A DNA stretch of 64,000 nucleotides from Botrimarina colliarenosi (lineage in GTDB: Bacteria > Planctomycetota > Planctomycetia > Pirellulales > Lacipirellulaceae), in NCBI RefSeq assembly GCF_007859955.1, contig NZ_SJPR01000006.1, positions 62,001 through 126,000 of the forward strand, given 5' to 3'. Each line of letters begins with the position of its first letter. Position 1 is the first letter of the stretch. The notes under the pieces are model-generated. The model saw only the letters and a program-made list of their open reading frames with translations, was not told where the DNA came from and made no database searches. Positions 27,801-35,479 of the stretch are shown here, piece after piece. Made by a program: the position numbers and the translations under genes.

Positions 27801-29137
27801 CCCTCGCATGGATCGCGAGCGACCCGCCGCAGGCGATTTCCGAGAGCCACCAGTGCGATCCCGAAAGCTACCTGCCGATGGTCCGGCTCAACGACGCGCC
27901 CCGTGACTGGGCCGACTTGGCTCACGAACATCTCAGCGAGATCGCGGCGACGCTCGAGCCCCATGACACCACGCAGCAACTCGCCCGGGACGTCACCCGC
28001 GATTGCCGCACCGTTGCCGAACGCATCGAGGCCGTCTCGCGGCATGTCCAGGACAAGATCACCTACCAAGCCCTCGAGTTCGGGATGCGCGGCGTGATCC
28101 CGCACCCCGTCGGCAGGATCTGTCGCGCCGGGACCGGCGACTGCAAAGACCACTCGCTCTTGCTCCATCATCTCCTGCGCGAAGCGGGCGTCCGGTCGCA
28201 CCTCGCTTTGGTCAACGCCTCGGGCTCCGTGGAACCGGGGCTCCCGTCGCTCGATCAGTTCGACCACATGGTGGTGTGCGTCCCCGAGATGCCGTTACGA
28301 AACGGCGACGTCGCGCCGATGGGGGTCATTGACCTCACCCAGAAGACGATCGACCCGATGCTCGGCATCCCGATGGGGTTGTCGCAGAAGCACGTGCTGG
28401 TTCTCGATCCGGAACAGCCAAGGTTGATCGAGACCCCCCGCTTGGACGCGTCCCACGGTTGGATCGATTGTCAGCGGACGGCGACGGTTGAGGGACGTAG
28501 CGACCTCGGCGCGGCGAACATGAAAGTCACCGAAGTCGTCACGCTCGGCCCCCAACTCTCAGCGACGCTCCGGTCGGCGATGCGGGACTTGGATCAAGAG
28601 CAACAGCGTGAGACGCTCCGGCAGATCATCGGCAACAAACGGTCGGTAAAGGTCAGGGAAGTCCAATTGAATGGTTTGACCGATCTTGATGAGCCGCTGG
28701 TGATCCAGTGCCAGTACGAGGTCGCCGACGCGTTTCAGGAGGTTGTCGCGGAGAAGCCACTGCTGGTTGGCGCGATCCCCAACCATTGGGCGACTTTCTT
28801 CTGCACCCCCGATTCGATCGACGAGCGGAAGACGCCGTTCGAGTTCACCACTCCGGTGACCTTCCGGTCCGCGACGCGCCTGTTGCCGACGGGGAGCTAT
28901 CGGGTCGCCTCGACGAAGGGTCGGACGATGAGCGAGTCGCACCCGGCCTTCGATTGGCAGACGGACGCCGAGCCTTTTGAAACACGGGGGGTCGACATCA
29001 CGATGGTGATTCGCCGGCCGGTGGGCGTGCATCCCGCGGAGGACTACCCCGCCTACGAAGCGTCTGCCGACCGGGCCTTGCGCCTCTCGAGCAAGGTCGT
29101 CACCCTCGAAGGAGACACGGCTCCGGCCAGGTACTGA
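24845..29137 (+). CDS. 1430-aa membrane protein with TPR, DUF3857 and transglutaminase domains
   Basis: Three to four membrane helices fill residues 7-135, followed by a polar linker. Residues about 170-520 hold two beta-rich repeats that resemble DcrB/PsbP-type units (FNYTLTLPNEKW and GYHYEPPGAGWIKV start them). TPR-like helices occupy about 540-790 (AAAHFNIAVRFDPGDQ, EAYEEAGRFQEAQRLCEAF). A DUF3857-like domain follows (YDYRVGQRRRYTVHRR), then a transglutaminase-like core with Cys in AGTGDCKDHSLLL (about 1100), His in QFDHMVVCV and Asp in GVIDLTQ, so the catalytic triad is intact. The C-terminal part is beta-rich. Such proteins are usually envelope proteins of unknown role, perhaps proteolytic or crosslinking. 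Single gene. Confidence 0.85.
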   Translation: MLGMTAPLAAASLGVGSFLLNAGFVTAIVAIGLLKALSAAGQPTINKRCARSMIWLLASILLMIAAVVFARYDLAPRSVVGLLSLAACLGMVVGVFLAAIGLLRVRKAASESGSTIAWCSLLLGAGCFAIISQTPRPPAERDSSPTALAVEVAPDGRADRDGPPTTPGSSDRRTVDAAPAHARQPQRSRATYEKTVSYEAPAETPDHTSKEFNYTLTLPNEKWIEDAATEEASFHTVQFSWVDASMTFAVSAGPMPIAMGDQAIEAVVIAGFKGRAPAATVGSTRSQNVAGINGFTFEAINPSPHGDRSIRVWYGVKAGFIYQLTAEAPAAETQRLSAEFLALTRGFRLIDPHRGVSEPLVATTPQRPGDDLGYHYEPPGAGWIKVNPGSLDFPVANFAAVHGATSDRTLVVSMPLGEASADLDVLARTLLAALDFAFDGKEVTELSRSGALPPHADGVRDYRATRVVEGRQFHYRLRVIRTPSSAHLVVAFTDNARPGLDNDLTAVIDQFALSGALTAADPPDDPGLRRALSRLINEVAITEYEREEYPAAAAHFNIAVRFDPGDQAIAVNLLHALFRTEGAPAALERLDEIAAGPIGAAPLASIHAELLSLTDRYNETIDAFAALASAGPLDDESLQAMGNAAVSAKRFDEAISAFDEAISKRGGPQLRQLRAILLGRAGRHEEAIQQLCELLNRSPGDVELTFGLAEAYEEAGRFQEAQRLCEAFLKKQPDAAVFWSLLGRFRIQSGEYETSREALQEALRISPGNSDATELLTQVNALLGRGDNRRIREAIEPVELPAIVAAALPEAADVVDRQWGDSEGFVNLCQTVGYDYRVGQRRRYTVHRRVLVLNRQGVEQMTLLTTSFNPLGERLYVNELVVRSADGQELARGTIDDYYVMDDGASGMDTYDQVVKIPVPSVQVGCTIDLTVTHESLSRSRGFGFETDFLCAAAPTVTSAVFLVGDTDAVDYRASGVETQRPDASTLAWIASDPPQAISESHQCDPESYLPMVRLNDAPRDWADLAHEHLSEIAATLEPHDTTQQLARDVTRDCRTVAERIEAVSRHVQDKITYQALEFGMRGVIPHPVGRICRAGTGDCKDHSLLLHHLLREAGVRSHLALVNASGSVEPGLPSLDQFDHMVVCVPEMPLRNGDVAPMGVIDLTQKTIDPMLGIPMGLSQKHVLVLDPEQPRLIETPRLDASHGWIDCQRTATVEGRSDLGAANMKVTEVVTLGPQLSATLRSAMRDLDQEQQRETLRQIIGNKRSVKVREVQLNGLTDLDEPLVIQCQYEVADAFQEVVAEKPLLVGAIPNHWATFFCTPDSIDERKTPFEFTTPVTFRSATRLLPTGSYRVASTKGRTMSESHPAFDWQTDAEPFETRGVDITMVIRRPVGVHPAEDYPAYEASADRALRLSSKVVTLEGDTAPARY

Positions 29138-29195
29138 CCGGGGAGCTGGGTACTGACCAGGGAAGGGGCGCCTCCGGCGTCACGACCCCGCGATC

Positions 29196-30098
29196 TCACT
29201 GTTGGGGTCGCTGAGGCGCGATTTCCGATTGGCGATTCCCTCGAGCGGCTTGGGCGGCGGCGCCCATCCTCTGCAGCCACGCCTCGCCGAGCGGCTCGGA
29301 GAAGCCCTCTAGACGGTGCGATCCCCAGATCACCAGGCCGTCGGCGTCGCGGTGGCTACGGATGGCGTCGATCTGCCAAGCCCATTCGTCGTCGGGGAGC
29401 GGGACGGTCTTCCCGTCGGCGGTTTCAAAGGGTTTGAGAAAAGGGAGAATGGGGCGGCTGCCGGCGACGCGCGCCGCCACGTCGAGGTTGAAGTGGGCGA
29501 ACCGACGGAAGCCGGCGGCCGTTCGGGTCCGCGGATAGAGCTCGGGGAAGAAGACATCGACTGCCTTGATGAGTCGCAACGCCGATTTCACCCGCTCCCA
29601 GCTCCAATCGTTGTAGGGCGTCCCCGAAGGGCGCCAAGCCCAAGCCTCGTACGGAACGAGCGAGTAGTAGCCGATGCGGGTGGTCGGAAGCTCTTCCTTG
29701 AAGACCGCGAGCAGCGCGAGCAAACGGTCGATGCGTTCTTGTTGCAACGCGTGCGGCACACGGCGATCGGCTGTGTCAGGGGTCCAGTAGAGGGGCCACT
29801 GCTCAACGTCGAGACACAATAGCTCGGGCCCCCCGTCGGGCCAGCGGTCGCGGATATAGGCGCGGACGTGTCCCTCGCTAAAAGTGTCCCGCTGCTTGTT
29901 GAGGTCGCCGAACCCCCACTTCGACTCGCCGGGCCAGATCTCATGCTCGTAGACCACCGCGAGGTGCGCGAGTCCATACCGTGTCGGATCCCCGCCCGCC
30001 GCCTCGTCGGTCAGGGCCTCGAAGAACTCAAACGCGTCCGTCCGCCCCGCGAAGCAAACGGCGAGCGCGAGGGCGACGACCTGGATCCATCGATTCAT
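29196..30098 (-). CDS. Exported TIM-barrel glycosidase-like protein
   Basis: 300 residues from the ATG at 30098. MNRWIQVVALALAVCFAGRTDAF is a signal peptide. The mature part has the feel of a (beta/alpha)8 glycoside hydrolase: LLCLDVEQWPLY carries an Asp and a Glu at a strand end, IGYYSLVPYEAW and VDVFFPELYP follow at further strand ends, and GLVIWGSHRLEGF near the C-terminus resembles the last strand of hyaluronidase- or GH-like barrels. I cannot assign a family. The extracellular substrate is unknown. Its 3' end faces the end of the transglutaminase gene. Confidence 0.6.
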   Translation of the reverse strand: MNRWIQVVALALAVCFAGRTDAFEFFEALTDEAAGGDPTRYGLAHLAVVYEHEIWPGESKWGFGDLNKQRDTFSEGHVRAYIRDRWPDGGPELLCLDVEQWPLYWTPDTADRRVPHALQQERIDRLLALLAVFKEELPTTRIGYYSLVPYEAWAWRPSGTPYNDWSWERVKSALRLIKAVDVFFPELYPRTRTAAGFRRFAHFNLDVAARVAGSRPILPFLKPFETADGKTVPLPDDEWAWQIDAIRSHRDADGLVIWGSHRLEGFSEPLGEAWLQRMGAAAQAARGNRQSEIAPQRPQQ

Positions 30099-30341
30099 AC
30101 GAGCGGAGGTAGCTGAGGTAATAGTCGAGAGCCAAGCCGCTGGGTGTCGACGCCGCTTTTTTGAGGAAGCGGAGGCCATGACTCGCCGGGGGAGGACAAG
30201 GTGGTCACCAACCGGTCACCGAACGGGCGCCACGCTGCCGAGCCGCCCTAGGGTCAGGCAGACCAACTGTAGACAACGGAGGCCCCGAGGAAAGAGGCGC
30301 CCCGGCAAGGCGCTCCGCGAGCGGGAGGCCAACCAGAAAAG

Positions 30342-30414
30342 TACCCCCAAGGGGAGTCGAACCCCTGTCTCCGCCGTGAGAGGGCGGTGTCCTGGGCCAC
30401 TAGACGATGGGGGC
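30342..30414 (-). tRNA. tRNA-Glu (anticodon CTC)
   Basis: Read on the minus strand the gene begins GCCCCCATCGTCTAGTGGCC. Acceptor GCCCCCA pairs with TGGGGGT (terminal G-U). The anticodon stem CCGCC/GGCGG encloses the loop CTCTCAC, giving anticodon CTC. The T arm is CAGGGG-TTCGACT-CCCCTT. The discriminator base is A and CCA is not encoded. Confidence 0.96.
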
Positions 30415-30565
30415 AGGACAGCCCGGCCGCGTCAGCCGCCGGGCCACATAGTATCGGCCCCCGAAGCCCCGCCGACAAGGACCCCTAGCCTAAATGCGGG
30501 ATCGGGGAGTGAGAGGGGGAATAACGCCTTGGCGGACTTACGCGGCGGGTTCGCCCCCCTCGGCG

Positions 30566-31519
30566 TCAGCTCGTGATCCCCTGGGTCAGCGTCATAAAGG
30601 CGGTTTCGAGGTTGATTTCGTCTTCTTTCAGGAGCGTGACCGCGTAGCCCGCCTCGAAGAGGGCCCGGCCGACCTCGCTGGCGTCGAGGGCGTCGGCCTT
30701 GAGGGTGACCGTCAGCGGACCCGTCGCGGGGCCGGCCGGGGGGGGCTCGACGCTCTCCACCTGCGGGTGGTTGGAGAGCAGCTTGGCGGCGTCCTCTTGC
30801 GTCTTGCCGTCGCGATCGGCCACGCCGACCTTGAGGACCATTTGTTGGCGGACTTGCTTCATCACGTCGGCCACGTCGGCGTTCACGATCAGCTCGCCGC
30901 GCTCGATGATGCCGATCTTGTTACAGACGTCCGCCAATTCGGGCAGGATGTGGCTGCTGACCATGATCGTCTTGCCCATGTTGCGGAGCTCTTTGAGCAG
31001 CGCACGGATCTCGATCCGCGCCCGCGGATCGAGGCCCGACGCCGGCTCGTCGAGCAGCAGCACCTGCGGGTCGTGCAGCAAGACCCGAGCGAGGCCAAGA
31101 CGCTGCGTCATGCCGCGGCTGAGGCTCGTCACCAAGGCGTCGCGCTTGTAGCCGAGGTCGACCAGTTCCAGAACGTCGTCGCATACCTGGCGCCGTTTCT
31201 CGCCGCGGATGCGGTAGGCGGCGGCGAAGAACTCGAGGTACTCGATCACCTTCATGTCGTCGTACACGCCGAAGAAGTCGGGCATGTAGCCGATCGCGCG
31301 GCGGATCTCTTTCGGGGCGGTGTAGATCGAGTGGCCCGCGACGTAGGCCTCGCCCCAGGTGGGCTGCAGCAGCGTCGCGAGGATGCGCATCGTGGTCGTC
31401 TTGCCGGCGCCGTTGGGGCCGATGAAGCCAAAGACGTCGCCGGCCGCCAGCGAGAGATTGATCTCCCGGATAGCGAACAGCTCGCCGTACTTCTTGGTGA
31501 GGCCTTTGATCTCGATCAT
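30566..31519 (-). CDS. ABC transporter ATP-binding protein (ABC-2 type)
   Basis: 317 residues. Walker A GPNGAGKTTTMRIL at about 39-52, Q-loop region GYMPDFFGVYDDM, signature LSRGMTQRLGLARVLLHDP, Walker B LLLDEPASGLDP, and the H-loop His in MVSSHILPE. The D2-GVYDDM Q-loop variation and the extra ~80-residue C-terminal domain resemble CcmA/GldA/NatA-type ATPases. They power ABC-2 exporters. No ABC-2 permease is adjacent within the window; the gene directly upstream encodes a large membrane protein and may be the partner. Confidence 0.93.
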   Translation of the reverse strand: MIEIKGLTKKYGELFAIREINLSLAAGDVFGFIGPNGAGKTTTMRILATLLQPTWGEAYVAGHSIYTAPKEIRRAIGYMPDFFGVYDDMKVIEYLEFFAAAYRIRGEKRRQVCDDVLELVDLGYKRDALVTSLSRGMTQRLGLARVLLHDPQVLLLDEPASGLDPRARIEIRALLKELRNMGKTIMVSSHILPELADVCNKIGIIERGELIVNADVADVMKQVRQQMVLKVGVADRDGKTQEDAAKLLSNHPQVESVEPPPAGPATGPLTVTLKADALDASEVGRALFEAGYAVTLLKEDEINLETAFMTLTQGITS

Positions 31520-31616
31520 GGGACGGCGCTGGTTGAAAGACGCTCGGCGCGAGAATTAGGGAAGTTCAGTCGGTTGACGGCGAGCCCGTGACGTAGGTCG
31601 TGGGAGGGGGTCGCCA

Positions 31617-33881
31617 CTATTCGTCGCTGACCGGCAAGATAAACCGGGCAAACACCCAGCTCCGGCGGCTCGGTTCCTTGGCGTTTTCTTCGTCACTCAC
31701 CAGGGGGCAGTCGGGTCGAACGAGCTCGCTACGGGGCCCGTCGTCGAGCGTCGCCAGCAGCAGCGCGCGGCCCGCGGCCAGGTGGTGGGTGAGGTCCCGG
31801 TCGGTGAGATAGCGGCTGGCCGGCTCGCCGTTGGCGGTGACCATCGCGCCGGCCGACAACGCGTCGCCGATCGCCGGGATCGTCTTCCACCGGTTTTGGT
31901 TGGCGTAGGGGTTGGACAGGCTCTCAACCTTGCCGAGCAGCGTCGTGATTTTCAGTGGCGAAATGCTGGGGTCGACCGTCACGGTCTCGCCATCGACCAG
32001 CTCGCCGAGTTTCCAAGCCCACGAGCCGTACAGCAGCCGGCAATTGGAGAGCTCGACGCCGGTGTCGTTCGTGAGGTTCCCCTCAATCAGCCCGTCGCGG
32101 TTGGGCGCGAGTCGCGAATCGACGGCTCGGTCGATCGGCCCGCCGTAGCTGGCGACCAACGACTTGGTGCTCCAGACCTGCACCGGGAGGCCGACAAGGT
32201 TCGCGTGGCGTTCCACGCCCGTGACCAGCGGCGTGGCGTCGATCTGGTAGTTGGGGCGCACGCCCGTTTGGTCGTTGCCGCGGTAGGTCTGCATCCCGCC
32301 GAGGCCGTGGCCCGGCTTGCCAAGCCACGCGGTCGCGAGCGAAGTCGGCGTCAGCGGCTCGCCCGCAAGCGTTTTGGGCGCTAGCGACAAGTCGTACCGC
32401 TCGGCACGGGGGCTAAAGAGGTGCGTCACAAGCAGGCCGCGCGACTGGCCGCTCGTCGTATCGACGTCGATGATTTCAAGATAGTTGACCCGCAGGCGGT
32501 CTCCCTTGAGCCAGTACGCGCCGTAGTAAGCGGCGGCGCTGGTGAGGGCGACCAGCAGCGGGAACGTGACCCAAGTCGCTTCGACGCGGCCGAGCACTTT
32601 CTTGACGAAGAAGTAGTCGCCCGGGCCGATCAACAGCAAGTAAAGTGCGACCAGCCCCACGATCGCTAGGAAGGGGGCGGTGCGGACGCCGGTGAACAGG
32701 TTGTCGAGCCGGGCGAGCAGCACGTTGACCAAGTCCTGGCCGTTGTACCAGCCCTGGTTGTAGGTCGGCTGGGTCGAGGCGGCGTCGCCCGCAATGCCCA
32801 ACAACCGGCGGAGCAGCGGGGGCCGCCCCTTCCAGCCGACGATCAGCGGGGCGTCGAGGTCGAACGCGACAAAGGTCACTTCGCCGAACCCGAGCGGCGT
32901 GCGGAAGATCAGCGGCGTCTCGTCGACCGATCGGCCGGCGAAGGCGAGAACCTGGCCGCGGGCGTTTTCGAACGAGGCGACGTTGAGCGCGCCGCCGCGG
33001 AGGTCGATCGACTCGGCGTCGGGCGCGTCGGTGAAGCGTTCGATGGCCGTGGCGACCGCGATCGAACTGGGGCCGACGAAGTCTCCCGGTGAGAATTCAG
33101 CGAGCGGCCCGCCCGGGGCGAGCAGCGCCGGCGCGCCGGCGCCGCACGACACGACGATCCGACCGCCGCTCTTAACCCACTCAACCAGCGCGCGGACGCG
33201 GTCGTCGCTGGGCGTGAGGGCGCCGAGCCAGCTCCCTTGAGCGCCGCCCGCCCGAGAGCCCGCGACGAGGACCAACTGGTTGACGCCGTCGTAGCCGATG
33301 GCGTCGCGCGGCAGGTCGGCGGCGTCGTCGATCAACGTGACGGCGGTGGTGGTTTGGCTGGCCTGGAGCTCGTACTCGGGCGGCGTCACACCAACGTCGG
33401 CGCCCGCCTGGACGATCAGCCGGTCGGTGGCCGCCTGGGGGAGCGGCAGTTCCTCGCCGCTGGCGAGCTTGGCCGGGTCGCCACCGTTGACGGGGAAGAG
33501 GTGGCGGTCGACCTCGCGCCCGTCGGCGTAGATACGGACCTCGACCGGCGCGTTCTGCTGGCCGATGCGGACGTACAGGCGTTCCTCGCTGACGCGGCCC
33601 GGCTCGGTCGACAGCGGGCGGCCGCCCGGCGCCGACGTGGCGACGCCGACGCCGTCGTTATCGGGCGTGATGGCGAGCACCGTGACGGCGAGCGGCGTGT
33701 CGCCCCCTTCGACCTCAACCCGTAGCGGCGCCCAGCAACCGAGCTTGTAGCCGTCGCCTAGCCCGAGGTGGGCGCCGACAATCTTTGGCTTCTCGGCCGC
33801 CAGCGCAGCGGCGCCCATCGCATGCAGAGCCACAGCAAGCAGGGCCGCAACGGTCACGGCGCGGCGGGCGAGTCGCGTCAT
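31617..33881 (-). CDS. Large membrane-anchored protein associated with the ABC ATPase
   Basis: 754 residues from the ATG at 33881. The signal-like start MTRLARRAVTVAALLAVALH and ALAAEKP suggests export. Residues about 40-400 are beta-rich, extracytoplasmic, and include a Rossmann-like stretch similar to GATase1-type folds (VEWVKSGGRIVVSCGAGAPA). Near 435-490 there are two membrane helices (FLAIVGLVALYLLLIGPGDY and TFPLLVALTSAAAYYGAYWL). The beta-rich C-terminal part is outside again. It is 97 bases upstream of the ABC ATPase on the same strand, so the two are likely one operon. The layout recalls proteins next to gliding or exporter ABC-2 systems, but the role is unproven. Confidence 0.72.
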   Translation of the reverse strand: MTRLARRAVTVAALLAVALHAMGAAALAAEKPKIVGAHLGLGDGYKLGCWAPLRVEVEGGDTPLAVTVLAITPDNDGVGVATSAPGGRPLSTEPGRVSEERLYVRIGQQNAPVEVRIYADGREVDRHLFPVNGGDPAKLASGEELPLPQAATDRLIVQAGADVGVTPPEYELQASQTTTAVTLIDDAADLPRDAIGYDGVNQLVLVAGSRAGGAQGSWLGALTPSDDRVRALVEWVKSGGRIVVSCGAGAPALLAPGGPLAEFSPGDFVGPSSIAVATAIERFTDAPDAESIDLRGGALNVASFENARGQVLAFAGRSVDETPLIFRTPLGFGEVTFVAFDLDAPLIVGWKGRPPLLRRLLGIAGDAASTQPTYNQGWYNGQDLVNVLLARLDNLFTGVRTAPFLAIVGLVALYLLLIGPGDYFFVKKVLGRVEATWVTFPLLVALTSAAAYYGAYWLKGDRLRVNYLEIIDVDTTSGQSRGLLVTHLFSPRAERYDLSLAPKTLAGEPLTPTSLATAWLGKPGHGLGGMQTYRGNDQTGVRPNYQIDATPLVTGVERHANLVGLPVQVWSTKSLVASYGGPIDRAVDSRLAPNRDGLIEGNLTNDTGVELSNCRLLYGSWAWKLGELVDGETVTVDPSISPLKITTLLGKVESLSNPYANQNRWKTIPAIGDALSAGAMVTANGEPASRYLTDRDLTHHLAAGRALLLATLDDGPRSELVRPDCPLVSDEENAKEPSRRSWVFARFILPVSDE

Positions 33882-33996
33882 ACCAGCGGACGTTGCGAGG
33901 GGGGACAGCGGGGTGGCGGAAGCGGGGATAAGAAGCCGGTTTATCTTAACTGCTGTTGGCGGCTCCGCCTTCCCCCTTCGGTTATACGCGCTTGGA

Positions 33997-34296
33997 TTAC
34001 GGCTTCTCGGCGTCGTCGCAGTCGCACGCCATCCGGCCGCAGCCGGGGCACCCGCTGCCGTACTTCTCCTGGATCGCCTCGGTGAGGTCGACGCCGGCGA
34101 CGTTGGCGATCGTCGTGAGCCACGCCAGGACGTCGGCAAACTCGCCCCGCTGCTCTTCGAGGGTCCCTTCGCGGAGGGCGGCCGCCAGTTCGCCCACCTC
34201 CTCCATCAGCCACATGAAGGTGCCGTCGATCCCGCGGGCGACGTCCTTCTCGTGGTACATGCCGCGGATGAGCTGCTGGAAGTCGCCGAGTTGCAT
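33997..34296 (-). CDS. MazG-like nucleotide pyrophosphohydrolase
   Basis: 99 residues. The all-alpha NTP-PPase metal-binding pattern is present: [10 protein letters not shown] (ExxE) and, 15 residues later, [11 protein letters not shown] (ExxD). These enzymes hydrolyse NTPs or noncanonical NTPs to NMP and pyrophosphate. A short Cys-rich tail ([11 protein letters not shown]) after the fold could bind zinc and is typical of planctomycete relatives. It sits between the membrane protein and the divergent export cassette, separated from both. Confidence 0.88.
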   Translation of the reverse strand: MQLGDFQQLIRGMYHEKDVARGIDGTFMWLMEEVGELAAALREGTLEEQRGEFADVLAWLTTIANVAGVDLTEAIQEKYGSGCPGCGRMACDCDDAEKP

Positions 34297-34477
34297 GGGG
34301 TTGGAGGGGCGAGGGGCTAGTGATGGGGGACGGGGGACGGGGGACGGGGGTAGAGGGAGAGCCGCGTCGTCCCCGACCGACGGCCGAAGGCAACGCGCCG
34401 CGACGTTCCGACTCGGCGACGCCGCCCGTTATACTCTGGAAGTCACCTCCTTGCCTCAACGCCTCCGACCAGATCGC

Positions 34478-35227
34478 ATGCCCTCCCCCACGACCGCCGC
34501 AACAACCGGCGCCGAGGGCGTGAAGGACGCGGTGTTCGCCGCCCGCTCGGTCGTGAAGACGTACCAGATGGGCGAGGTCGCGGTGCACGCCCTCAACGGC
34601 GTCGACCTCGACCTCTGGCCCGGCGAGTTCGTCGTGCTGCTCGGCCCCTCGGGGAGCGGCAAGAGCACGCTGCTGAACATCCTCGGCGGACTCGACGCGC
34701 CGACCTCGGGCGACGTGTTCTACCGGGGCGAGAAGCTTACCGCGTTCAATGACAGCGCGCTGACCCGCTATCGCCGCGACCATGTCGGCTTCGTCTTCCA
34801 GTTCTACAACCTGATCCCGAGCCTCACAGCGCGGGAGAACGTTGCGCTGATCACCGAGATCGCCCCCAATCCGCTCGACCCGGTCGAGGCGCTCGCCCTC
34901 GTGGACCTCGATAAGCGTAAGAACCACTTCCCGTCGCAGATGTCCGGCGGCGAGCAACAGCGAGTCGCGATCGCCCGCGCCGTGGCGAAACGCCCCGACG
35001 TTCTCCTCTGCGACGAGCCGACCGGCGCGCTCGACGTCCACACCGGCGTCCTCGTGCTCGACGCGATCCAGCGCGTCAACGCCGAGCTCGGCGCGACGAC
35101 GGCCGTCATCACCCACAACGCGGTGATCGCCAAGATGGCCGACCGGGTGATCCACATCAGCGACGGCCGCATCGCGGGGGAAGAACGGAATACGAAGAAA
35201 GTCGCTGCCAGCGAACTCGAATGGTGA
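34478..35227 (+). CDS. ABC exporter ATP-binding protein (MacB/LolD type)
   Basis: 249 residues from the ATG at 34478; the frame is open further upstream, but the ABC domain needs only this start. Sequence landmarks: [18 protein letters not shown], Walker [16 protein letters not shown]-loop [12 protein letters not shown], signature [14 protein letters not shown], Walker [14 protein letters not shown]-loop His in VITHN. The family energises MacB/LolCDE-like permeases that move lipids, lipoproteins, peptides or siderophores outward. It is followed by the FtsX-type permease and a membrane-fusion protein, all on the plus strand. Confidence 0.95.
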   Translation: MPSPTTAATTGAEGVKDAVFAARSVVKTYQMGEVAVHALNGVDLDLWPGEFVVLLGPSGSGKSTLLNILGGLDAPTSGDVFYRGEKLTAFNDSALTRYRRDHVGFVFQFYNLIPSLTARENVALITEIAPNPLDPVEALALVDLDKRKNHFPSQMSGGEQQRVAIARAVAKRPDVLLCDEPTGALDVHTGVLVLDAIQRVNAELGATTAVITHNAVIAKMADRVIHISDGRIAGEERNTKKVAASELEW

Positions 35228-35243
35228 AACAAAGAATAGCGAT

Positions 35244-35464
35244 CCACGAAGGCACGAAGGCACGAAGGACACAAAAGGTGGATGGTTACCCGCGAATAAG
35301 CGCGGATGAATCAAGGGCTTAAAATGGCCTCTATCTAAATCTGAAGACGAGGCAGTAAGAATCTTACCGAACAAACCCACCCTCAACTCATTCGCGACGA
35401 TTCGCGTCATTCGCGGGCTCCGTCTTCCTGTTCTCTTTACTTTGTGTCCTTCGTGCCTTCGTGG
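35244..35464. repeat. Nested inverted repeats between exporter genes
   Basis: Outer arms: 35244-35275 carries CCACGAAGGCACGAAGG and ends GGACACAAA; 35441-35464 is its near-complete reverse complement (TTTGTGTCCTTCGTGCCTTC). Inner arms: CCCGCGAATAAGCGCGGATG at about 35289 and ATTCGCGTCATTCGCGGG at about 35400-35417. The CACGAAGG type recurs at 40039-40122. The spacer has no gene. The open frame of the next gene runs into the right arm, which argues against its upstream starts. Confidence 0.85.
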
Positions 35465-35479
35465 TTCAAAACCAGCCCC

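Noticed and set aside
33956..34477. N-terminal extension of the ABC ATPase from 33956
   Set aside because: The extension is antisense to the MazG-like gene and contains no ABC features; the ATG at 34478 gives a normal length.
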